This document shows, piece after piece, positions 33,242-44,702 of a stretch of DNA of 64,000 nt (its first letter is position 1; each line of letters opens with the position of its first letter). The notes under the pieces were generated by a model. The model had not been told where the DNA came from. It saw only the letters and a program-made list of their open reading frames with translations, and did not search any database. A program made the position numbers and the translations under genes. This DNA is from Delphinus delphis (lineage: Eukaryota > Chordata > Mammalia > Artiodactyla > Delphinidae). Where the stretch lies: contig NC_082702.1 in assembly GCF_949987515.2 (NCBI RefSeq), positions 48,329,600-48,393,599 on the forward strand. The letters are read 5' to 3'.

Positions 33242-33986
33242 TGTAATAGGGAAGAACAAATCTGACTCCACATTAGATCTGTTTCTTTTACTTTAACCTT
33301 TGTGCTCTGTTGCCTGTGCTTAGTGATGCTGGCTCTGTACCTTTTGTAAAAGAATGTTGCCTACAGCCTGATATATACAGGTTAGCCTATTCTTAAGGCT
33401 CTGGCCTTTAAGAGTATAATTCTTTTCCATTCATAGAGATAAAAAGTTGCTTAAAAGGGATTAACATATACAGACTACTAAATATAAAACAGATAACAAA
33501 CAAGGACATACTGTATAGCACAAGGAACTATACTCAATATTAACATCTGAATAGCTGTGCTGTAGACCTGAAACTAACATGATATTGTACGTCAACTATA
33601 CAATAAAATTGTTTAAAAAGAATGGTTTTTATCTTTGATAACTGTATTGATAAATAATAAATAGTGACATAAATTTCAAAAAAAAAAGTTGCACAACAGT
33701 GAATAACATTTGTCTTGGAGGTTTACAGAAACATCGTGACCTGACCTATGTGGACAGCTGAGGGAACAAAGGATTCCAACACCAAGAAGTTTGCAACAAC
33801 TAACCATGCCCCTTCCTTGCCTTGCCTTTAAAAGTACTTTACTGAAACCCTTTGGGCGGTTTGGGGTTTTTCTGGGGCATGACCCTTGCATGGCCCCGCA
33901 AGAAACTTTTCTCTGCTCCAAACTGCAGTGTTTAAGTTTGTTTGGCCTCACTGTGCATCAGGCACACGAACTTGTGTTCGGTAACG
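33242..33986 (+). repeat. Solo LTR of a class I endogenous retrovirus, split by an L1 tail
   Basis: It starts TGTAATAGGG and ends GTTCGGTAACG (probably CA mutated at the last base). The 4-bp flanks ACAA at 33238-33241 and 33987-33990 match, as expected for class I retroviral integration. The right part contains a TATA-like TTTAAAAG and GCAAGAAACTTTTCTCTGC. No viral coding sequence is present. An L1 tail occupies 33451-33682. Confidence 0.75.
33451..33682 (+). repeat. LINE-1 3' tail with extra 3' sequence
   Basis: GATTAACATATACAGACTAC, CATACTGTATAGCACAAGG and AATAAAATTGTTTAAAAAG are the L1 3' UTR end. About 58 bp of non-L1 sequence (33621-33678) with its own AATAAA (33656-33661) follows, then an A-run. 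The TSD AAAAAGTTGC lies at 33441-33450 and 33683-33692. Confidence 0.85.
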
Positions 33987-33994
33987 ACAAGGGA

Positions 33995-35070
33995 CAAGAC
34001 ACTGCACATAGACTAGTATCATCACCCGCTGCTTAATCGTAAGAGACTCAGACATGACATATGTGTCGCTTCTTCCTCACGTGCACTGGAGGAACCACAG
34101 AAAAAGCCATCAGTTTGGTTCCTGGTTATGCTCATTTACATCATGTGATAACGCAATAATGACTTAACTCTATAGGCTTCAGTTCCTTCATTGAAATTAA
34201 TAATAGAGGACTGCATACGTTACCTTAACTTTCAATATAAACGTTCATGGCCCCATGGCTTATATCAAGGATTATTAACAGGGATCTCTGGGCTATTAGT
34301 CATGGCTCATTTGGTTACAAAACAAAACAAAAACTCATTTCAAAACCAACTCATGATAAGACACAACTACACTGAAGACAGGGCACGGGACCAGTATCTA
34401 CTGGGTGTGTCGTCTATGTCAAGTGGAGAAGAACGAGAGCAAAGCTCACTGCTCAGGATCCTGTGACTCCTGTCTCCACACTCTGCAGGCTGCCTTACTT
34501 TGTGCTCCTCGGACTTTCACATGAGACAGGAGGTCTCCCGGAACACATCTCCCACTCTTTGGAAAGACTCCTCTCTTCAATTCTAACTAGAAAATCCCTA
34601 GTGCTACATCATCTGCTCCCTTCTCTGGCCAATCACCATGAAAACCACATTATTAAAGGTGGGGTGAAAGGGAGAAGATCTTCCCTAGAGTAAAGGGGAG
34701 AGTGTTCCCTTCAGAGGGGAGGATTCATGGGAACATGGTACAAGCAGATGGTTTTCCAGGGGACAATTATGAATCCTCCATCGTGGACTATAAAATGGTA
34801 TGTGTATATGTACAATTTTATGGAGAGATTATCCTTTTCCAAAGGAATTAAGATTAAAGACCTTGGGGTTATTTTTTTACTACCTAGGATGGAGAAAAAC
34901 AAAATATATGGGAAAAGTCTCCCTTGACTCCCAGAAAGTGAATCTGAAGTTTAGTCCCAACCATGTACTTTACCAGTTAGCGCCAGGGACAAATAACTGA
35001 CTTCATCTAGAAAAGGACCAATAACCTCTGACCTCTTCTCCCCAGGTAACAGAAACTGCATATAAGTAAC
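33995..35070. other. Unassigned intergenic sequence
   Basis: Several frames of 60-90 codons (34191-34466, 34463-34693, 34727-34927) show no known domain. I recognise no repeat. Confidence 0.4.
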
Positions 35071-35079
35071 TGTTTAGGA

Positions 35080-35165
35080 AGCACTGGTGTTATGTACTGC
35101 TTAGTCTTCATGACAGTCCTGTGAGGTTACCACTGGGTAATCTGCAGAAGAAACTGAAGCTTAAA
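35080..35165 (-). repeat. MIR remnant
   Basis: TTAGTCTTCATGACAGTCCTGTGAGG and CTGCAGAAGAAACTGAAGC are the reverse MIR core. Confidence 0.6.
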
Positions 35166-35214
35166 ATGTTTTCTTTTTTGATATGAAAAAAATATTTAAG
35201 GTAGTAAACACATA

Positions 35215-35868
35215 GTCATTGCATTTTTGTCTATTGTGGTGTGTATTATATTACCTGAACTAATATCCACACATTTTACATATGCAGTTCTATAACTCTG
35301 GACAAACTCACATAGTCATGTAACACCACCACAGTCAAGAAAGATATCTGACATCACCCTTAAAGGTTAATTCATAGTCAATCCCTCTTCCTACTGCCCA
35401 GTCCCTGGGTGACACTGATCTGATTTCTGTCCCTATAGTTTTCCCTTTTCCAGAATGTCATGTGAATGGAATCACATAGTGTGTAGTCTGTTAAGTCTGG
35501 CTTCTCTCCCTCAGCATAATGCTTTTGAGATTCACTAAAGGCAGTTATTCTGTATCAAGAGTTCATTCTCATAGATCGCTGAGTAGTATTCTATAGTGTA
35601 GATGTACTATAATTCTTCCATTCATCCATTGAATGGAAAATGGGGTTTTCCACTTTGGGTTGTTTCCAGCTTTTAGGCAGTTACAAATAAAGCTGCAATA
35701 AACATTCATGTAAGGTTTTTGTGTGGACGTGTGTCTTTTTTTTTTTTTTCCTTGCTGGGTCATATGCCAACCTCTTGTACAAAGGGCTTGTATCATTTTG
35801 CTTCCAACCAACGATACAGGAGTGTTCCAGTTGTTCCCTATCTTTGCCAGTATTTGGCATAGTCAGTT
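35215..35868 (-). repeat. Old LINE-1 3' end (L1M type)
   Basis: TGTAACACCACCACAGTCAAG, CCAGAATGTCATGTGAATGG, TGAGTAGTATTCTATAGTG, GTTTCCAGCTTTTAGGC and TTGTTCCCTATCTTTGCCAG are in reverse ORF2/3' UTR order. Confidence 0.85.
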
Positions 35869-35869
35869 T

Positions 35870-37430
35870 TTTTTTTAAAGTGGATTTTTATAATATAGTG
35901 GATAAAAGAGAAAATTTGAATTCAAACGTAAGTCTTTCTGACTCTAGAGGGAATAAATGAAATAAATCTAGAATTGTGTAAAAAATTTTGCCTATGGTGT
36001 TTGTTTTCTATATGGGATCCCATGGTAATGGATCATAAGTTATTACCTAATGATTAAAATGCAGAAAATCAGAACGGAAAAGTTATCATATGGACAGATT
36101 GTCCTGATTTCATTTAATTTGCTGACTTAATGGCAGAACAAAACTTGTCTTTAATTGGGATCAATACCAGCAGGACTTGGGAAACTTAAGTTTTAAGAAT
36201 TTAGAAATTTTACCTTGGGCATAACTTAACTACATTGCCCTTAGAATAAAAAATGAACATGCAGCTTAATGGAGATGCCTCCTACTTTGGAGTTTTTGTA
36301 GTTAGAAAAGGGTAAATTAAATTGCACATACAGAGTTGTAGTCTTCAGTGTTTCATATATGACCACTAACTGAAGTCTCTCTCTTTATCAAACACTGTGA
36401 ACATCTTGGTGGCAGGAAAGATCAACTCTTTCCCACTAGGAGGAAGCCCTGTTTCACCTGCAAAGTACAATTACTTCCGTCCTTCCTACATTTTCAGGAA
36501 AGAATAATTGATGGCCTTTGCCACTGCAGATCCTCATGTAAGCAGGAACTATTCTGAGTTTCATTGCTAACAGAAATTCTTTGTTGAGACGTGGAGGACG
36601 CATGGTGGAGAATATCAAAACGATTCTCAAGGAGTGAGTTTCTGTCGTGTCTCATTTCATCCTGCTGCTAACGATGTTTGTATTTAGTCTTTTAGGAGTT
36701 TCATGCTATTAAATCTTTTTATTCCTCCCTTTCTCCTCCAGAGTTTTTCTTATCCCCTTTAAGTGGTAGCCTATTCTATTTTAGTGAGACTAGACTATAA
36801 CCATTTCCTAAAACATGCTTGTGTTTCCAATTAGAAAATTATTTCAACTAATAATCTATGACCAGGGAGATGAAAGAGGATCCTGAAAAATGTTTTCATT
36901 TGTTTCATAGATTTTTCTCTTCATTCAAAATGCCTCAAACTTGGTTTGTTTTTTAAAATACTGCCACACATTTGATTAATTTTAGATTATTTTACAGGTG
37001 TTTATGGCATTCAGGAAATAGCTATTTAGACACACAAATATGCTATGAGAAAATTCAACATCTTCTTCATTACCTACCTTCTTTCCCCAGTAAATCTAAT
37101 AACTCTTTAAAGGAGTCATTGTGTACACAGTTGATTTTTACTATGGTTTTGAATTTATATCATGTACCAAAGAGACAAAAACACCCAATTTTATATTAGC
37201 CATTAATTCTTATTTCACTTTTCACACTTTAATCCATTCAACCATCAGGTATTACTTAGTGACTTTTCATCAAACTCAGGACTTCAATATTTCTCCCTGT
37301 AGAGATTCCATTTCCATCCCTACTCCTTTTTTTCCCCCAGAAAATCCCATTCTAGAGGGAAATATTCAAAAAACAGTTATTAAGACAACTGTCTATGAAG
37401 CTGAGGACACCTAGTTCTTAGATCCTAAGC
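35870..37430. other. Unassigned intergenic sequence
   Basis: The sequence is AT-rich with no nameable repeat. Two overlapping short frames at 36972-37414 have no recognised motif. Confidence 0.4.
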
Positions 37431-37434
37431 CTAC

Positions 37435-37605
37435 AACTTCGAGCTGTATACAGTTGGGAAAGTTATTTAACCTCCATGGCTAGTTTTCCAATTTGGAGAA
37501 GTGGGTTAGTAGAAGTACACCTAGTTCATAGTTTTTGAGGATTACATGAGTTAAGGTACACATTTGTTTTCATGGTACACGGTCAGTACCACGCTAGCAA
37601 CAGCC
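37435..37605 (+). repeat. MIR SINE
   Basis: GGGAAAGTTATTTAACCTCC, TTTTCCAATTTGGAGAAG, GAGGATTACATGAGTTAAGG and GGTACACGGTCAGTACC follow plus-strand MIR order. Confidence 0.75.
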
Positions 37606-37808
37606 ACTAGTTTATATCACGTATCACGTACAATTCAGCCCTTCTTCTTTGTACTCTTAAGAGTTCCGTTGACATTCAGGCCCCTAGGTTCTCTTCTATT
37701 CCAGAGAGCACATTAAATATTTTATAAACAAAAAATAGTTCCTTCCAAAGAGAAGTTCTGACATTAGTTCACCAGTGAATGCATTTATCATGTCAAAAAG
37801 AACCTATG

Positions 37809-38894
37809 ACAGCAAAGGAAACCATAAAGAAAACAAAAAGACAACCCACAGAATGGGAGAAAATATCTTCAAATGAAGCAATAGATAAGGGATTAATCTC
37901 CAAAATACAGAAACAGCTCATGCAGCTCTATGTCAAAAAAACACAACCCAATTAAAAAACGGGCAGAAGATCTAAATAGACATTTCTCCAAAGAAGACAT
38001 AAAGATGGCCAAAAAGCACATGAAAAGATGCTCAACATCACTAATTATCAGAGAAATGCAAATCAAAACTACAGTGAGGTACCACCTCACACCAGTCAGA
38101 ATGGCCATCATCAAAAAGTCTACAAACAACAAATGCCGGAGAGGGTGTGGAGAAAATGGAACCCTCTCGCACTGTTGGTGGGAATGTAAATTGATACAGC
38201 CACTATGGAGAACAGTAGGGAGGTTCCTTAAAAAACTAAAAATAGAACTACCATATGATCCAGCAATCCCACTCCTGGGTATAAATCTGGAGAAAAACAA
38301 TCTGAAAGGATACATGTACCCCAATGTTCATAGCAGCACTACTTACAATAGCCAAGACATGGAAGCAACCTAATGTCCATCGACAGACGAATGGATAAAG
38401 AAGATGTGGTACATATATAAAATGGAATACTACTCAGCCATAAAACGAATGAAATAATGCCATTTGCAGCAACGTGGATGGACCTAGAGATTACCATACT
38501 AAGTGAAGTAAGTCATACAGAGAAAGACAAATATATGATATCACTCATGTGGAATCTAATTTTTAAAAAAGATACAAACGAACTTATTTACAAAACAGAA
38601 ACAGACTTACAGATATTGGAAACAAACTTACGGTTACCAGAGGGGAAACATGGGGGGGGGGGATAAATCAGGAGCTCGGGATGAACACACACACACGACT
38701 ATATATAAAACAGATAACCAACAAGGACCTACTGTATAGCACAGGGAACTCTACTCAATACTCTGTAATGGCCTATACAGGAAAGGAATCTAAAAATGAA
38801 TGAATATATGAATATGTATAACTGAATCACTTTGCTGTACACCTGAAACTAACATGACATTGTAAATCAACTATACTCCAATAACATTAAAAAA
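37809..38894 (+). repeat. 5'-truncated LINE-1
   Basis: It begins at the ORF2 C-terminal region (CAGCAAAGGAAACCATAAAG). A 147-codon remnant (37930-38373) ends in the Cys-rich motif [19 protein letters not shown] 3' UTR and TGAATCACTTTGCTGTACACC follow. Flanks AAAGAACCTATG (37797-37808) and AAAGAATCTGTG (38896-38907) are a TSD with two mismatches. A G10 run lies at 38652-38661. Confidence 0.92.
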
Positions 38895-39164
38895 GAAAGA
38901 ATCTGTGGCTTGGGAACCCACTGTCTTTATAAATATATTTTATTTTAATTTGTATTAGCAATATTTGTGACAATAGTGGAGAGTGCTAACCCTTAATGGT
39001 AGCTGACAATTAGGAACCAGGTATTGGGATAACTTATTTACCTATATCATTTTAGAGAAAAAATGGAGATTGGTATTTCCTGCACTATCTCATTTTGTGA
39101 TGAGACATGTAGATATTTTAGTAAAGTTGAGTCATCACAACAATATCACTGTGGACTCAGACAC

Positions 39165-39400
39165 ACTGGAGTGATGGAGAAAGAGTGAGCTTTGGCACCA
39201 TAAGATCCTGTGTCAGCAGCTCAGTTCCTAGATTGGTGACTTTTAGCATGTGACATAGCTTGGGTTTTGAGCCTCCTCTTAGAGTGATGATACCCATGTG
39301 AACATTCATTATAAGGATTAAAGGAGATGCTGGGCATTAGAACCCACAGCAAAACGTCCTACACACACACAGTACGTACTCACTAAATGTTATTCACTTC
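39165..39400 (+). repeat. MIR SINE
   Basis: GAGTGAGCTTTGGCACCATAAG, CTAGATTGGTGACTTTTAGC, GAGCCTCCTCTTAGAGTGATG and AAGGATTAAAGGAGATGC are an almost complete plus-strand MIR. A short CA run lies near its 3' end. Confidence 0.8.
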
Positions 39401-39499
39401 CCAGACCCCAAACAGGTCATAGGCAGGAAAATTAATCTTTAGTATCATATTTTTCTGATAAATGGTTTAATTCCTCACTTTGTGACTGATTCCTGTGGA

Positions 39500-40040
39500 A
39501 GTTTACAGGCATAATTTACATGAGATTCAGACCCAGGGCTTCTGCAGTCAGGAAAGATGGTGGAGGTCACATGGCCTGAGTTGGCTACACTTCCAGTGGC
39601 AGGGATGCAACCCAAACAGAGGCAGGATTGAAGGAAATTTAGATCCACAGCAGGAGATGAGGGTGCAGAATAGACTTGTACAAAATCAGCTGGCTTGGTT
39701 AGTGTTTGCTACATGAAGGATGACCAGCAATGCTCAGAGGCACACAGAAATGAGCCCTGCTTCAGGCTGCAGCAGCTGGAGTGACTCTGCTTCATGTGCC
39801 TTGCATCCTTCTTGGAGGAGGATAGCCAGGTCTTGCTCCTCTCACAGCAAAGCTGACACACAAAAGGACAGGTGGAAATGCACAGAGCCTCTCCAGGCCT
39901 AGGTCTGAATTGGTATAATCTACCTTCTGCCAACATGTCATAGGCATTTACTGTAGTCCAGCAGTTACACGGAGCATAGCCATATCCTCTGCAATCACTA
40001 TTGAAGTCGCAGCCGCTCTGCAGGAGCTCATACACACTAC
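39500..40040. other. Unassigned, possibly an ancient repeat
   Basis: GATGGTGGAGGTCACATGGCC and CTCTCCAGGCCTAGGTCTGAATTGG recall an old interspersed repeat whose name I cannot fix. A 108-codon minus-strand frame (39709-40035) is Cys-rich but shows no known spacing or signal peptide, so I do not call it a gene. Confidence 0.3.
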
Positions 40041-40049
40041 CTAAGTTTC

Positions 40050-41415
40050 ACTAAAATGGCCAGCAAACCACTGCAAAAATCGTCTTTAGCTCTAAAATTA
40101 CTCAGCCCCTGAGTTCTCATCCTATGGCTGAGCCTTGCACATTTCAAGGGTCACTTTACTATTTCATTCTCTTCATCGATGTTATAAATGCTTAGAACCT
40201 CTAGAGAACAGAGTCTCTGTGCTCCAGTATGTGGTTGCCAGTCATCCTCCCAGTGATGTACCCATTAGACAACTATACAAGTTATAAAGGCAATTTTCTC
40301 AGAGCTGTTCTTGATGACAACTTGAAAAAGGGTTTTGATCAGCCACTATACAATGTGGCTTGACAGTATGTGTTTATCTTCACAGAAGGATTTTCAAAAT
40401 ACAAAATGTTTGCAATCAGAAAATGGAACTGTTTTTAAAGCTTTAATTTATATTCTGTTTCTGATTTTTCATTCCAGTTATTGGCTTTAAAATGATGTCA
40501 TATGCAATCCACGTTCTACAAGTATAAATATAAATGAAACCTCATAAAATTTATCATGGCTCATTGAACCACAAGTAAATGGCTTTTCTCTTTTTGGTAT
40601 TATAACAAATTAATTGTCAGTCATTTGCCTAAAATAGCTTCTCTATTTTAATTCCTGGGCGATTCATGTTTTTTCTCGTCTCTTTTTTCTTAGCTTTTTT
40701 TTTGTTCACGGCATTCATTACAAGTATAATTGGTGCCCTTCCAGGTCCCAAGTTCATCCATCTCCCAATCACTCTGGGTTTTAGCCACTCATGTATCCTG
40801 TATGCCACTCCCTCTCTGGGAACCGCCCTCAGCCAACAGGAGCTGCTTCTCTTAGGGGGTTAATTCTCCTGCTGTCCATCACAACATAGTCTTAAGGTGT
40901 CTTGCCACTTTGCGTACTCTACAGAACATCACCCTGGTCCACTATATTTAGGACACCATATTAATCTGTGGAGCAAAAAGAAGCAAATACTCTAGATGTT
41001 CCAATAGTAGGAAACTCTACAAAGATTCAGAAGATGGCCAGAACGTCCCCTGAAAATAAAGGAAGATTACTGCACACTGCATCTTTTACAACAAAGAAAG
41101 CATCGTGCGAGGCAAACTTCTTCACGTTTTGCACACTCTACACTTGAAGATGAATAATGCGCTGACCCATTTATTGGGTTATGTGGAAGGCTTTTAGTTT
41201 TGAGCGTGGTCCCGAGAAAAAAAGGTGGCTGTAGCTGAGCCAGGCTGAGGTGCACGTAGCCCTGCCTCTTCAGCCAAATGATTCAACAGACTTCATGATA
41301 CTAGAGGTATCTTTTGTAGTAGAAAGACACTCTAAAGTATATCTAGAAAGACACAGAAATGAGTTACTATACTTACAGAGGTAATTGACCCTAATCAGAG
41401 GCAGACACTGCTGAC
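40050..41415. other. Unassigned, possibly includes decayed LTR-retrotransposon sequence
   Basis: The stretch 40990-41350 (GAAACTCTACAAAGATTCAG, GACCCATTTATTGGGTTATG, GTTTTGAGCGTGGTCCCGAG) resembles internal sequence of an old LTR element, but I cannot assign it. The rest is unrecognised. Confidence 0.3.
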
Positions 41416-41419
41416 ATCA

Positions 41420-41985
41420 ACATGCCATCAATGGTGATGCTAATTTTGAACACTGCCAGCTTTCTTCACTGGAAAGTTTCTATTTTTCCCTTTCCATATG
41501 TTATTCTTTGGAAGCTACTGATTAAATCCAGCCCACACTCAGCAGGAGGGAAATTGTTATACCACCTGGAGGGGATGTATCTTCCCCGGGAGGCGAAGAA
41601 TTATTTAGAATTCTTCTCTAAGGCAGACTCATCCCTTCTTCCACATTTATTTATTTATACAATCATTGATTTATACCAATATTGACTCAGATATTCACTC
41701 TGTTTTTGGAGTTACAATAAAATACTCTCATAGTTTATTTTGTTGCTCATCATTTTCCAGTTTTGGCCATTGGGAGCTCTTTTAGGTTGACTCCTATTTC
41801 CTTTTTGCGTGCCTCATTTTTTTTTTTCTTTAGCGATTCCTTACTTTCTGGCAATCAGGATCCTCCAGGATAGTCTTATATTTCCTACCCCAGATGAAGA
41901 ATCAGACATTTCTCCAGGGAGCCATCAGACCAGTTTTAAATGTGTTCTAGAAAATGGGATATGCCAAACAAGAGTTTATTTTTCA
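41420..41985 (-). repeat. Old LINE-1 (L1M type) interior
   Basis: GATGCTAATTTTGAACACTGCC, TTATTCTTTGGAAGC, TTAGAATTCTTCTCTAAGGC, ATTTATTTATTTATACAATC, TTGGCCATTGGGAGCTC and TTCCTTACTTTCTGGCAATCAGG are in the order I know for L1M 3' regions on the minus strand. Confidence 0.8.
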
Positions 41986-41989
41986 TAGA

Positions 41990-43375
41990 GTAAGTTGATT
42001 GTGGAGTGGGTTTCTGGGAAAATACTTATGATTCAGGAAAATATCACATTCTGGTATATAATGTGCCTTCTCTGATTTCTTTTGTTTTTCCTCATTTTCA
42101 GCAGTGAAACCTTCTGACTCTTCAACATATATTTTACCCTAAGCACTTACATTGCTCAATGACAACTGAGAACACACAGTAGAGTTTGTATCAATAGATT
42201 TGCGTCATAATTAATCCTCCATCAGAGTGAATTAATGGTTATTCCTTGTTCAATGATTGTTTGTAGCTCAAATGGTTAAAAGGGAGAAGAATATAACATC
42301 TTTATAATGTAATACATTCATTCATTCATTCAATGGGAAACTGAGTAACTAGGTCTTGAGAGACTGACCAGAGGGGTTAGGGATGGACAGGACATGAGGC
42401 AGGTCCTCCTTGGTCCATGGTGACCCTTACTTGATTCTGAGGTGGTGGGGAAAGGCCCACGAGTTCTATGCTATGCAAAGAGAACAAGGAAGAGAAAAAC
42501 CAAACCTCTTCCTCCTAAGTACATTTGTTTACTGGTTTCTGATCCAGGATATCAGTTTGATTACCTGTTTAGACAGTAGCTAATTGAACACCCATGCATT
42601 GGAAACATAAAAATTCTAGCGGTTCTCATTTTTAGACAAAATTTAATGTAAAATCTTAAGTTAATGAACATTTAAACTAAAATCCGGTTCAATAAAAGAC
42701 TTCAACTCATTTGAGACTCTCTCCTGTCCTTTGCCCTCTTCACAGAAACTGCTTCATTGTCATACTTGCACATTTTCTTGAATATATTATGTAAATATGG
42801 GAACTGATAATTTGTTGAAAAGCTTTAGACTGGTGAGAATTTTTGAATAGAGCCACTTCGAATTTTCAAACACTTGCGGTAACAATTGTTGGGTATGATC
42901 ATTTATTTCTAAAACAGGGGTTATTTATCTGGAAATGGACTCATCTCCAGCATGTCTCACTATTTAATTAATTTCCTGAAGATGAAACTTTATGTCATCA
43001 TTAACATGGATGCATGGAGAATGCTTCCGTTAAATAAAAAGAAGTCAAAATGCAAAGTTTAATTAGGAGAATATATTTACCAGTAAGAAATAATTAAATA
43101 TACATTAATCAATTTAAATAAGTATAGCAGGATTGGGTTCTTTTTGTAGTTATATTCATTCTGTTCTCTTCCATTAAAATTTCTTCTCTTTATTTTACTC
43201 ACCATGCTCCTGATTTTGCCTCACTATCCACTCCTTCTCACTCTTATTTTTGGCTTCTTCTCTTCTTAAGATCTCTACATGCTGGTTTATTCAAAGAATC
43301 TGGGTTTAGTTTTCCTCTCCACCTATACACTCCATAAGAATTAATCAAGTTGTGACTTTAATTAGCGTCTATATA
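41990..43375. other. Unassigned intergenic sequence
   Basis: There is no recognisable repeat or exon. A short (ATTC)n run lies at about 42316-42332. Confidence 0.4.
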
Positions 43376-43379
43376 TTTA

Positions 43380-43550
43380 CAGCTCTGACCACTCCTCAAA
43401 GCTTGAGACACTTATATCCAACTGCATGGGACACCTCACCTGGACCTCTCTTGGGCATCTCTAAATTTTTGCCCCCAGGTGTACCTCTATATCCACACCC
43501 TTCACAGTCTTCTCTATGTCATTAAATAGGCTCAAAATCTACCTTTTTCC
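43380..43550 (+). repeat. LINE L2 fragment
   Basis: CTTATATCCAACTGCATGGGAC, CACCTGGACCTCTCTTGGGC and CAGTCTTCTCTATGTCATTAA follow L2 ORF-end order on the plus strand with gaps. Confidence 0.55.
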
Positions 43551-44020
43551 TTTAGCCAAATTTTATTTTTTTTTATTGAAGTATAGTTGATTTACAATAT
43601 TGTGTTAGTTTCAGGTATACAGAAAAGTGATTCAGTTATACATATTTTTTCAGATTATTTTCCACTATAGGTTATTATAAGGTACTGAATATTTCCCCTG
43701 TATTATACAGTAAATCCTTGTTGCTTATTTATTATATATACATCAGTTTGTATCTGTTAATCCCATACTCCTAATTTATCATTCCCCCCACCCCCTTCCC
43801 GCTTTGGTAACTGTAAGTTTGTTTCCTACGTCTGTAAGTTTGTTTCTGTTTTGTATATAGATTCATTTGTATTATTTTTTTAGATTCCACATGTAAGTGA
43901 CATCATATAACATTTGTCTTTGTCTGTCTGACTTACTTCACTTAGTAGCATATTCTCTAGGTCTATCCATGTTGCTGCAAATGGCAATATTTCACTCTTT
44001 TTTATGACTGAGTAATATTC

Positions 44021-44023
<3 letters not shown>

Positions 44024-44044
<21 letters not shown>
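44024..44044. repeat. (TG)n microsatellite
   Basis: About ten TG units lie inside the L1, followed by TA and CA-rich words. Confidence 0.9.
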
Positions 44045-44053
<9 letters not shown>

Positions 44054-44385
44054 CAGACATACACACACAGATATATATACATACCACATCTTCTTAAACC
44101 AGTTGTCTGTTGATGAGCATAGGTTGTTTCCTTATCTTGGCTATTGTAAATAATGCTGCTATGAACATCGGGGTTCATGTATCTTTTCTAATTAGTTTTC
44201 ATTTTTTCCAGACATATGCCCAGAGGTGGGATTGCTGGATCACATGGTAACTCTATTTTTAGATTTTTAAGGAACCTCCATACTCTATTCCATAGTGGCT
44301 ACACCAATTTACATTCTCACCAACAGTGTAGGAGGATTCCCTTTTCTCCAAACCCTCTCCAGCATTTATTATTTGTAGAATTTTT

Positions 44386-44702
44386 TAAAATTTATATATT
44401 TTTGGCTGCATTGAGTCTTTGTTGCTGCACGCGGGCTTTCTCTAGTTGCGGCGAGCGGGGGCTACTCTTCATTGCAGTGCATGGGCTCCTCATTGTGGTG
44501 GCTTCTCTTGTTGCACAGCACGGGCTCTAGGTGCATGGGCTTCAGTAGTTGTGGCTCACAGGCTCTAGAGCACAGGCTCAGTAGTTGTGGTGCATGGGCT
44601 TAGTTGCTCCGTGGCATGCGGGATCTTCCCGGATCAGGGCTCAAACCCGTGTCCTGCGCATTGGCAGGCGGATTCTTAACCATTGCGCCACCAGAGAAGC
44701 CC
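44386..44702 (-). repeat. Long-form CHR-1 SINE
   Basis: The 317-bp copy has TTGGCTGCATTGAGTCTTTG at the tail end and an extended middle of GGGCTCTAGG/GGCTCAGTAGTTGTGG-type units. A B box complement and CCACCAGAGAAGCCC close the right end. The TSD TATTTGTAGAATTTTT (44370-44385 and 44703-44718) is perfect over 16 bp. Confidence 0.95.

Noticed and set aside
39709..40035. Cys-rich 108-codon minus-strand frame that could suggest a small secreted protein
   Set aside because: There is no signal peptide, no regular cysteine spacing and no splice context, and the region looks like an old repeat.
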